From an uncultured Eubacteriales bacterium (GTDB taxonomy: Bacteria > Bacillota > Clostridia > TANB77 > CAG-508), in the NCBI GenBank assembly GCA_902766085.1, contig CACXCH010000049.1:1-17858 (forward strand): a stretch of 17,858 nt of DNA, given 5' to 3'. This document shows positions 6,436 through 13,198 of the stretch, piece after piece. Position 1 is the first letter of the stretch. Each line of letters begins with the position of its first letter. The notes beneath the pieces are model-generated. The model was given only the letters and a program-made list of their open reading frames with translations. It had not been told where the DNA came from and searched no databases. Made by a program: the position numbers and the translations under genes.

Positions 6436-7722
6436 ATGAGCTTAAAGCAAGAAAAGACTGAGAACAAAAATGAACTAAAGTTAACATTTACAGTAGAAGC
6501 TGATAAATTTGACAATGCTATACAAAGCGTATTTAAGAAAAGTGCAAAATATTTTAATATACCCGGATTTAGAAAAGGGAAAGCTCCATTTCATATAGTT
6601 GAAAGATATTATGGTGATAGTATTTTTTATGAAGATGCTTTTAACGAATTAGTGCCAAGTATTTATGATGAGGAAATTAAGGAAAACAAAATAGATGCTG
6701 TTTCAAAACCTCATATTGATATTGTTCAAATGGAAAAAGGAAAAGACTTAATTTTTACAGCTATAGTTAACACAAAGCCAGAAGTAAAACTAGGAAAATA
6801 CAAAGGTATTTCTCTTAAAAAACCTGAATATAAAGTAACTGACAAGGATGTTGAGGATGAGTTAAACTATATGGCAGAACATAATTCAACACAAGTTTCT
6901 GTTGATGATAGACCTGCTAAAAAGGATGATATTGTTACAATTGACTTTGAGGGATTTGTTGATGGAAAACCTTTTGATGGAGGAAAAGCAGAAGGACAAC
7001 AATTGACAATAGGAAGTAACACATTTATACCAGGATTTGAAGATCAATTAATTGGAATGAAAATTGATGAAGAAAGAGATATAAAGGTAAAGTTTCCTGA
7101 TGACTATTTCTCAAAGGATTTAGCTGGAAAGGATGCAACATTCCACATAAAATTACATAACATTAGCTATAAAGAACTTCCAAAAATAGATGATGAATTT
7201 GCCAAAGATGTTAGCGAATTTGATACATTGGAAGAATTAAAGAAAGATATCAAGAGCAAAAAGGAAAAACAAAACGAAGATAGAATCAAAAATGAAATGG
7301 AAGAAAGTGCAATTGAAGAGGTTTGCAAAAATACTGAAATAGATATTCCAGAAGGTATGATTGATTTAGAAATTGACAATATGGAAAATGATACTGATCA
7401 AAGACTACATTATCAAGGATTAAGCCTTGAACAATATTTAAAAATGCTTAACAAAACAGAAAGCGAATTAAGAAAAGAATTAGCAGAGGATGCTAAAAAG
7501 AACATAAAAACAAGACTTGTTCTAGAACAAATTGTTGATGACGAAAAAATAAAAGCAGATGAGAAATTTATTGATGATGAATTAAATAAAATGGCTACAC
7601 AATATGGTAGAAAAGTAGAGGACTTAAAGAAAAACGAAGAGGTAATGAACTATTTAGATAAATCATCAAAAAATGAACAAGCTGTTAAGTTTATAATTGA
7701 CAATGCAAAAATCACAAAATAG
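6436..7722 (+). CDS. tig: Trigger factor (ribosome-bound chaperone, peptidyl-prolyl isomerase)
   Basis: The protein has 428 residues, normal for the family. The N-terminal ribosome-binding domain carries the GFRKGKAP signature (residues 44-51) that docks at the exit tunnel. An FKBP-type prolyl isomerase domain spans about residues 160-245 (VTIDFEGFVDGKPFDGG, then FIPGFEDQLIGMK). The remaining C-terminal helical arms form the SurA-like chaperone body. It shelters nascent chains leaving the ribosome. GGAAGG at 6421-6426 is 9 bases before the ATG. The tig-clpP-clpX order is the conserved bacterial arrangement. Transcription may start at the tRNA-Glu promoter, as no terminator or clear separate promoter lies between. 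A strong hairpin ends it. Confidence 0.97.
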   Translation: MSLKQEKTENKNELKLTFTVEADKFDNAIQSVFKKSAKYFNIPGFRKGKAPFHIVERYYGDSIFYEDAFNELVPSIYDEEIKENKIDAVSKPHIDIVQMEKGKDLIFTAIVNTKPEVKLGKYKGISLKKPEYKVTDKDVEDELNYMAEHNSTQVSVDDRPAKKDDIVTIDFEGFVDGKPFDGGKAEGQQLTIGSNTFIPGFEDQLIGMKIDEERDIKVKFPDDYFSKDLAGKDATFHIKLHNISYKELPKIDDEFAKDVSEFDTLEELKKDIKSKKEKQNEDRIKNEMEESAIEEVCKNTEIDIPEGMIDLEIDNMENDTDQRLHYQGLSLEQYLKMLNKTESELRKELAEDAKKNIKTRLVLEQIVDDEKIKADEKFIDDELNKMATQYGRKVEDLKKNEEVMNYLDKSSKNEQAVKFIIDNAKITK

Positions 7723-7729
7723 GTTTATA

Positions 7730-7777
7730 AATAATAAAACAGGAAACAATTATTGTAGTGTTTCCTGTTTATTATTT
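7730..7777 (+). terminator. Rho-independent terminator after tig
   Basis: AATAATAAAACAGGAAACA (7730-7748) pairs with TGTTTCCTGTTTATTATT (7759-7776) with one bulged base around a 10-base loop. The right arm is T-rich. It separates tig from clpP. The stem is nearly symmetric, so it could also act on the other strand. Confidence 0.8.
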
Positions 7778-7878
7778 GTAATTCAATATCTACGATATAT
7801 GTTGATTTTTTTTAGTATTATGCTTTTTTAATTTCAAATGTATTTTTAAACATTTCACAAAACATTTACAAAAATAGG

Positions 7879-7907
7879 TTGATTAATTATAAAAATAATT
7901 ATATAAT
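7879..7907 (+). promoter_or_regulatory. Sigma-A promoter for clpP
   Basis: TTGATT (7879-7884), a 17-base spacer and a perfect TATAAT (7902-7907), 35 bases before the clpP start codon. I saw no CIRCE element and no CtsR-type heptad repeat around it, so the usual Firmicutes heat-shock control of clpP is not evident. Confidence 0.7.
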
Positions 7908-7942
7908 AGCCTTAACATTTTTAAGAAAGGAAACATATTATT

Positions 7943-8557
7943 ATGAAGGAAATGAATGATAGTTTAGTACCTTATGTAATCGAACAATCATCAAGGGGTG
8001 AAAGATCTTATGATATTTTTTCAAGATTACTAAAGGATAGAATTATATTTTTAAGCGAAGACGTTAATCAAACTTCAGCTAGTTTAGTAATAGCTCAACT
8101 ATTATTTCTAGAGTCTGAGGATCCAGAGAAGGAGATTTCTCTATATATCAATTCTCCTGGAGGATCTGTAACTGATGGACTTGGAATTATTGATACAATG
8201 AATTATATAAAATGTCCTGTTACAACAATATGTATTGGAATGGCAGCAAGTATGGGAGCATTGCTTTTAACATCAGGAACAAAAGGCAAGAGGTTTGCTA
8301 CTCCAAATGCTGAAATTTTAATCCACCAACCACTTATTGGAGGACAAGGAGGAGGTATTTCAGGCCAAACAACTGAAATAAAAATTCAAGCTGAGCAGAT
8401 GATTAAAACAAGAGAAAGAATTAACAAAATAATTAGTGAAACAACTGGCAAATCAATGGAACAAGTTGAAAAGGATACTGAAAGGGATCATTATATGACA
8501 GCTGAAGAGGCCCTTGAATATGGACTAATTGACGGGATTATGGATAAGAGAAAATAA
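7943..8557 (+). CDS. clpP: ATP-dependent Clp protease proteolytic subunit ClpP
   Basis: This 204-residue serine protease forms the 14-mer chamber that degrades substrates unfolded by ClpX. The catalytic triad is visible: S103 in GMAASMGA, H128 in IHQP, and D182 in DTERD. The N-terminal PYVIEQSSRGERSYDI is the axial-loop region and EISLYINSPGGSV holds the oxyanion glycines. Compared with the E. coli and Bacillus enzymes there are about five extra Gly-rich residues just after the catalytic His (GGQGGGISGQ; His-Asp distance 54 rather than 49). The ribosome binding site AAAGGAAA lies about 10 bases before the ATG; an alternative ATG three codons on is possible. It has its own promoter and sits between tig and clpX. 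Confidence 0.97.
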   Translation: MKEMNDSLVPYVIEQSSRGERSYDIFSRLLKDRIIFLSEDVNQTSASLVIAQLLFLESEDPEKEISLYINSPGGSVTDGLGIIDTMNYIKCPVTTICIGMAASMGALLLTSGTKGKRFATPNAEILIHQPLIGGQGGGISGQTTEIKIQAEQMIKTRERINKIISETTGKSMEQVEKDTERDHYMTAEEALEYGLIDGIMDKRK

Positions 8558-8561
8558 TTTT

Positions 8562-8591
8562 TTGCCTTTTGACTTTTTGGCCAAAAGGCAA
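8562..8591 (+). terminator. Hairpin after clpP (likely terminator or partial terminator)
   Basis: TTGCCTTTTG (8562-8571) and CAAAAGGCAA (8582-8591) form a perfect 10-base stem with a 10-base loop. No T-run follows, so it may instead stabilise the clpP mRNA end or allow read-through into clpX. Confidence 0.6.
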
Positions 8592-8600
8592 TTATTATCA

Positions 8601-8721
8601 AAAAAAGATTATTACTATATTTTTTCATATAGAAAAATAATAATATTATACTTTTTTCAAGTAGAAGATTATTTTATTATATTTTTGCGTAAAAAATTAT
8701 TATTATAATTTTTTCAAGTAG
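8601..8721 (+). repeat. Four degenerate ~30-base tandem repeats forming the clpX leader
   Basis: Units of about 28-32 bases alternate an A/ATT-rich half with a T6-like half. They end in CATATAG (8632), CAAGTAG (8664), GCGTAA (about 8692) and CAAGTAG (8715-8721). The second and fourth units share TTTTTTCAAGTAG exactly, and the last CAAGTAG runs into the clpX ribosome binding site AGGAGG. The poly-A and poly-T halves can pair with each other in several ways. No consensus promoter with proper spacing was seen within. Confidence 0.5.
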
Positions 8722-8729
8722 GAGGATGA

Positions 8730-10037
8730 ATGACTAAGAAAGTTGTTAGGTGTTCTTTTTGCAACAGAACACAAAAAGAAGTAAATAAAATGATTGCAGG
8801 ACCTGCAGGAGTTTATATTTGTGATGAGTGTATAAAAATTTGTGAACATATCTTAATGTCAAGTGAAGATGAAGCAGAGGATGAAAACTATACAATTAAT
8901 GATAGTGAAATTAATTTACCAACACCTAAAGAAATAAAATCGAAACTTGATGAATACGTTATAGGTCAGGATGATGCTAAAAAGACTTTATCTGTTGCTG
9001 TTTACAACCATTATAAGAGAATTTTAAATAATCAAGATGATGAAAAAGAAAATGATGTAGAAATTCAAAAAAGCAATGTATTGCTACTTGGTCCTACCGG
9101 TTCAGGGAAAACTTATTTAGCTCAAACACTTGCAAAAATTCTTGACGTTCCATTTGCTATTGCTGATGCAACTACATTAACACAAGCTGGATATGTCGGA
9201 GATGATGTAGAAAATATTTTATTAAAATTGATTCAAGCAGCTGATTTTAATATTGAAAAGGCTGAAAGAGGAATTATATATATTGACGAAATAGACAAAA
9301 TTTCTAGAAAATCAGAAAATCCTTCAATAACAAGAGACGTAAGTGGAGAGGGAGTACAACAGGCATTACTAAAAATAGTTGAGGGAACAATATCTTCAGT
9401 ACCACCTCAAGGAGGGAGAAAACATCCTCATCAAGAGATGATACAAATTGATACTTCAAATATATTATTTATTTGTGGTGGTGCATTTGAGGGGTTAGAT
9501 GATATTATAGGCAGAAGAATAGGGAAAAAGTCAATAGGATTTGGAGCTGATATTGAGGATGCAAAATCTATGGATGAATATCAAATTTTATCAAAGATTC
9601 AACCAGATGACTTAATAAAATTTGGAATTATTCCAGAATTTGTTGGTAGACTTCCAATTGTTTCAACATTAAGGGAACTTGATAAAAAGGATATGATTGA
9701 TATAATGACAAAACCTAAAAATGCATTAGTAAAACAATATCAAAAACTATTTGAGATAGATGGAGTTGAACTTGAATTTACAAATGAAGCTCTAGAAAAA
9801 ATTGTAGATAAAGCAATAGAAAGAAAAACGGGGGCAAGAGGGCTTCGCTCAATTATGGAAGAAACTATGAAAGATGTAATGTATGAAATGCCATCAAATC
9901 CAAAGATTGCGAAAGTAACGATTACAGAAGGTACTGTGGAAAACAACGAAAAACCAGAGATAGTAATTGACGAAAATAAAAAGCCTAAGAAAAGGATTAG
10001 TAAAAAGAGAATAGAATTAGAAACAGGTATAGCTTAA
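8730..10037 (+). CDS. clpX: ATP-dependent Clp protease ATP-binding subunit ClpX
   Basis: This 435-residue AAA+ unfoldase feeds proteins to ClpP. The N-terminal zinc-binding domain has C8, C11, C31 and C34 (C-x2-C-x19-C-x2-C, one residue longer than in Bacillus). Walker A GPTGSGKT is at 121-128, the GYVG pore loop at 154-157, Walker B with D186-E187, the RKH loop at 230-232, and the IGF loop that docks on ClpP at 269-271. Sensor and arginine-finger regions (PEFVGRLP, TGARGLRSI) are present. All parts needed for a working ClpXP are intact. AGGAGG (8720-8725) is only 4 bases from the ATG. The last codons lie inside the terminator hairpin. The leader is made of degenerate tandem repeats. Confidence 0.97.
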   Translation: MTKKVVRCSFCNRTQKEVNKMIAGPAGVYICDECIKICEHILMSSEDEAEDENYTINDSEINLPTPKEIKSKLDEYVIGQDDAKKTLSVAVYNHYKRILNNQDDEKENDVEIQKSNVLLLGPTGSGKTYLAQTLAKILDVPFAIADATTLTQAGYVGDDVENILLKLIQAADFNIEKAERGIIYIDEIDKISRKSENPSITRDVSGEGVQQALLKIVEGTISSVPPQGGRKHPHQEMIQIDTSNILFICGGAFEGLDDIIGRRIGKKSIGFGADIEDAKSMDEYQILSKIQPDDLIKFGIIPEFVGRLPIVSTLRELDKKDMIDIMTKPKNALVKQYQKLFEIDGVELEFTNEALEKIVDKAIERKTGARGLRSIMEETMKDVMYEMPSNPKIAKVTITEGTVENNEKPEIVIDENKKPKKRISKKRIELETGIA

Positions 10038-10056
10038 AGCTATACCTGTTTCTTTA
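10020..10056 (+). terminator. Rho-independent terminator overlapping the clpX stop codon
   Basis: GAAACAGGTATAGCTT (10020-10035) is perfectly complementary to AAGCTATACCTGTTTC (10037-10052) around one central base, followed by TTTAT. The left arm encodes the final ClpX residues (T-G-I-A-stop). Confidence 0.85.
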
Positions 10057-10089
10057 TGAAATAGAAATGAGCGTATTACTCGCCTATTA

Positions 10090-10182
10090 AATATTATGCT
10101 TTCCAGCTTCTTTGTTCTTAAAACCATTAGCCTGTAACAATATTATGCTTTCTTGATTTTTTTAGTCATTAAGCTGTAACCA
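10090..10182. repeat. Two imperfect direct repeats (~49 and ~43 bases) between clpX and GH57
   Basis: Each unit begins AATATTATGCTTTC (10090-10103 and 10139-10152, identical) and ends with a related 16-mer: CATTAGCCTGTAACAA (10125-10140) and CATTAAGCTGTAACCA (10167-10182). The middles differ. The end motif resembles 1225-1240 upstream of the capA-like gene, and the beginning motif resembles GTATTATGCTTTTTTA before clpP (about 7815-7830). This suggests a dispersed intergenic repeat family. Confidence 0.5.
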
Positions 10183-10185
10183 AAT

Positions 10186-10222
10186 AAAAAATGCAAAAGA
10201 AAATTAAAAATTTTCTTCTGCA
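10186..10222 (-). terminator. Rho-independent terminator of the DUF4912-GH57 operon
   Basis: TGCAAAAGAAAATT (10192-10205) and AATTTTCTTCTGCA (10209-10222) pair at 13 of 14 positions around AAA. Read on the minus strand the stem is followed by TTTTTTATTT, a standard intrinsic terminator just 7 bases beyond the GH57 stop codon. Confidence 0.85.
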
Positions 10223-10229
10223 AAACGTT

Positions 10230-11858
10230 CTAACAGTAGATTGTATAATCAATATATGGGAAAATACAATCTTTTTCCTCAATATCTTTCAAAAAAGCCA
10301 TATCTTTCTTTGACAACTTGTCATCATTTTTTAATTTATCATCTTCTTTTAGCCATTGGTACAATTTGTTAAATCTGCCGGTATGCAATTTTATTCTTCG
10401 TTTTGCATAATCAACCATTGTACCGTTTGTTATAATAAATAGCCAATCACTACTTTGAAGAAGAACAAGCTCTCTAGCACATTGATTTAAGATTCTACGT
10501 TTTAAGGAATTTTTAGGTTCATTTGGATACATATTTGCAAGCTCACACATTCTGTCTCCGGCTTCATGTAAATGTCTGTGAGCATAATCGTTAGATGGAT
10601 TCAACCAAACTTCACTATATCCTTTAGCACCCCAAGAAGATCTACAAGGAGTTGATTCTTGCATAACAGGGTATTTTTCAATATATTCAGAAGGTGTAAT
10701 TAATTTGAAGTTACAATCATCATAATATATTTTTTTAGCAAGCGTATATAAAAAGTCAGGACCCTCATACCACCAATGACCATAAAGCTCGGCATCGTAA
10801 GGACAAACAATAATAGGTGGGTTATTAGTATATTTAGCTAAATTTTCAATTTGCTTATTTCTACAATCAAAGAAATGACCAGCATTGTTATTAACTGAAT
10901 CTTGGGCCCATTGTAAATCATAAATATCTTTATTTTCAGTGTGACCTGTTATTCTATGATATTTTATACCTGTAGAAACTCTAACACCATTTGAAGCTAT
11001 ATAAGGTTTTATATAATCATAAGGGGCATCATATCCAATATCTCTATAAAATTCTCTGTAATTAAAGTCTCCAGGGTAACCATTTATTGAGCTCCAAACC
11101 TGTCTTGATGATTCCATATCTCTACCAAAAGCTACAATTCCATCAGGAGAAACGATTGGTGCATAAGTACCATACAAAGGTGTAGGATCAGCATATAAAA
11201 TTCCATGGGTTTCAACTAAAACATATTGAATACCAAACTCCTTTAAATATTTATCAGCTTCAGGAACATATCCACATTCAGGAAGCCAAAACCCTTTTAA
11301 AGGTTTATCAAAATAATGATAGTAGGTTTGAACGCCTATTGCTATTTGAGCACGGACGGTTTTCTCATTAACATATAGTATTGGAAAGTAACCATGGGTT
11401 GCACCACATCCAATAATCTCTAAAACACCTAAATCATTAAATTTTTTAAAAGCGTTTATCAAATTACAATTGTAAACATCTTTGAAAATATGTAAATCAT
11501 TAGAATATCTATCAAAATAGTAATGCGACAATTTATTAATCCTAGGATTATCCTTGGTTCTTTCAATTTCTTTTTTCGAAAGCTCAATATGCTTATTTAA
11601 ATATTTAATGTAACGCTCTTGAAGCAATTTATTATCAAGCATATTTAATAAAGGTGGGGTTAAAGACATTGTAAATCTAAAATCTACACCTTCATCAACT
11701 AACTTTTGAAACCTCAAAATAAGTGGAATATATGTTTCAGAAATTGCTTCATATAGCCATTGCTCTTCAAGATAATCTTCACTCTCAGGGTGATGAACAA
11801 AAGGTAGATGAGCGTGAAGCACAAAACTAACATATCCTTTTATATTTTTATTATTCAT
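10230..11858 (-). CDS. GH57 family 1,4-alpha-glucan branching enzyme (DUF1957-type)
   Basis: This 542-residue protein fits the GH57 branching-enzyme group (T. maritima AmyC / T. kodakarensis branching enzyme). The first GH57 region is HAHLPFVHHPE (15-25). The nucleophile is E194 in WLPECGY and the acid/base is D355 in CPYDAELYGHWWYEG. The last ~130 residues match the helical DUF1957 C-terminal region (SSWGAKGYSEVWLNP, then SSDWLFIITNGTMVDYA). The family makes alpha-1,6 branches in alpha-1,4-glucans and acts in the cytoplasm. The DUF4912 gene ends 8 bases upstream on the same strand, so they form an operon. The divergent GT4 gene probably supplies the linear glucan. The ribosome binding site AAAGGA is about 12 bases from the ATG, slightly far. 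Branching activity is inferred; some GH57 relatives are amylases. Confidence 0.9.
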   Translation of the reverse strand: MNNKNIKGYVSFVLHAHLPFVHHPESEDYLEEQWLYEAISETYIPLILRFQKLVDEGVDFRFTMSLTPPLLNMLDNKLLQERYIKYLNKHIELSKKEIERTKDNPRINKLSHYYFDRYSNDLHIFKDVYNCNLINAFKKFNDLGVLEIIGCGATHGYFPILYVNEKTVRAQIAIGVQTYYHYFDKPLKGFWLPECGYVPEADKYLKEFGIQYVLVETHGILYADPTPLYGTYAPIVSPDGIVAFGRDMESSRQVWSSINGYPGDFNYREFYRDIGYDAPYDYIKPYIASNGVRVSTGIKYHRITGHTENKDIYDLQWAQDSVNNNAGHFFDCRNKQIENLAKYTNNPPIIVCPYDAELYGHWWYEGPDFLYTLAKKIYYDDCNFKLITPSEYIEKYPVMQESTPCRSSWGAKGYSEVWLNPSNDYAHRHLHEAGDRMCELANMYPNEPKNSLKRRILNQCARELVLLQSSDWLFIITNGTMVDYAKRRIKLHTGRFNKLYQWLKEDDKLKNDDKLSKKDMAFLKDIEEKDCIFPYIDYTIYC

Positions 11859-11866
11859 AAAGAATT

Positions 11867-13003
11867 TTATTCCTTTCTTGCAACATTCGAAGATGGATTA
11901 TTTGAAGAAGGATTCCTAAAATCAAATGAATTATTATGCTCATCTAATTCATAGTTATTATAAATTGCCTTAATCTTTTCATTAAATGCACTTCCAATGT
12001 GATAAATATGTTTACTAATAGAATTATCTTTTATATTTTTAAAAGTTAAAACCTGATTATTTTTATAAAATAATACGTGATCATTTGGCATTTCAATTGT
12101 ATTAGAATTTTGAATTTCTACATAATCTGAGTATGTTCCATCAGTTTCATTTTTTATTGACTCTGTTTGAGAAGGACGTCTACCAAGTTTAACTTCATAT
12201 TTACATTTAGAATCGTTTACGTGAATATACCAGTTATTAGCAAAATCATTAATAGAGATTTCAAATGTATAATCATTGGTTTTATTATGTACAATTAAAA
12301 CAGGTCTAGTTATTTTCATAAAATTTTCACCATAAAGCAATTTAAAATTATTAATATCTTTTTTAGAAACATCCCAATAAACAAATAATGTAGTAGGATT
12401 TTGATATAAAACTTTAACAGCAGTTTTATCATAAGTGTAAGGTAAATCATAATACTCAACAATATTATTAAGCATATTGTTCGCAAATGAGCTTTGACTT
12501 AAAACAGAAGATTTTTTATTTGATGCTGTTTTTTTAGCAACTGATTTTCCTTTGACGCTTTTAGCAGTAGTCTTCCTACTTTTAGCAGCAGTTTTTTTAA
12601 CTACAGATGTTTCATTTTTAGTAGTAGTCTTTTTAGCGGTAGCTTTCCTACTTTTAGTAGCAGTTTTTTTAACTGTAGATGCTTTACTTTTACCAGTAGC
12701 AGTTTTTTCATCAGTAGATTTATTTTTAGAAACCTCGTTTTTAGCCATAGTTTTTTTACTTTTGACAGTGTTTTTAGCTATTACTGTACTTTTAGATGGA
12801 GTTTTCTTTTTAGTAGCTATTTCAGAGCTAGCGGGAGAATTTTTTGCCCTACTTTTAACAGGAGATTCGTTTGATACTTTAACTTTCTTTTTCACATCAG
12901 TAGTAGATTTTGATGCTACTTTTTTTTCTTCAATTTTTTTATCAGCTATGTTTTGCTCATCAACTATATCTATTAACTTCTTAATTAACTTTGACTTTGG
13001 CAA
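11867..13003 (-). CDS. DUF4912 domain protein with a histone-H1-like Lys/Thr/Ser/Ala-rich N-terminal tail
   Basis: The start is TTG at 13003, chosen because AAAGGAGG lies 6 bases before it; the frame is open further upstream only into AT-rich promoter sequence. This gives 378 residues. Residues ~25-180 are a basic low-complexity tail with repeated KKTA/KSRKTTAK-like units, resembling bacterial histone-H1/AlgP-like tails. Residues ~190-300 form the DUF4912 domain (YDLPYTYDKTAVKVLYQNPT, FVYWDVS, DNDYTF-like and NWYIHV segments, KYEVKLGRR). The tail of ~75 residues is Asn-rich. DUF4912 is often found beside GH57 branching enzymes; a glucan-binding or adaptor role is an inference. The basic tail might bind nucleic acid or an anionic polymer. 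There is no signal peptide, so it should be cytoplasmic. It is first gene of the operon with GH57. Confidence 0.85.
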   Translation of the reverse strand: MPKSKLIKKLIDIVDEQNIADKKIEEKKVASKSTTDVKKKVKVSNESPVKSRAKNSPASSEIATKKKTPSKSTVIAKNTVKSKKTMAKNEVSKNKSTDEKTATGKSKASTVKKTATKSRKATAKKTTTKNETSVVKKTAAKSRKTTAKSVKGKSVAKKTASNKKSSVLSQSSFANNMLNNIVEYYDLPYTYDKTAVKVLYQNPTTLFVYWDVSKKDINNFKLLYGENFMKITRPVLIVHNKTNDYTFEISINDFANNWYIHVNDSKCKYEVKLGRRPSQTESIKNETDGTYSDYVEIQNSNTIEMPNDHVLFYKNNQVLTFKNIKDNSISKHIYHIGSAFNEKIKAIYNNYELDEHNNSFDFRNPSSNNPSSNVARKE

Positions 13004-13045
13004 TTTTTTCCTCCTTTGTGCAATCACGTAAAATAATCTTACAAT

Positions 13046-13074
13046 ATAATATATCATAAAATTTTTTTTATCAA
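13046..13074 (-). promoter_or_regulatory. Sigma-A promoter for the DUF4912-GH57 operon
   Basis: On the minus strand TTGATA (13074-13069), a 17-base spacer and TATTAT (13051-13046), about 43 bases before the TTG start codon. This position also argues against the longer in-frame start at 13108, which would lie upstream of the promoter. Confidence 0.65.
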
Positions 13075-13198
13075 TAGAAAAAATAAAAAAAAATGATTTT
13101 TTTGTCAAATGTATTTACATTTAAAAAAAATATGTATAAAATATACAATAGAGTGATTGTATAAGAAAAAACGAATGAAAACACGAAAGGAAAAAAAT

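Noticed and set aside
7778..7942. CtsR or CIRCE heat-shock operator upstream of clpP
   Set aside because: No GGTCAAA-type heptads or TTAGCACTC-N9-GAGTGCTAA were found; only small AT-rich inverted repeats are present.
12552..13031. 159-codon plus-strand frame rich in Leu/Val/Phe opposite the DUF4912 gene
   Set aside because: It is the antisense shadow of the Lys/Thr/Ser-rich tail; its hydrophobic composition follows from the complement, and no ribosome binding site precedes it.
13113..13139. Promoter for the GT4 gene (TTTACA and TATAAA)
   Set aside because: The spacer is only 15 bases and the region is extremely AT-rich, so I did not list it as a feature, although some promoter must lie nearby.
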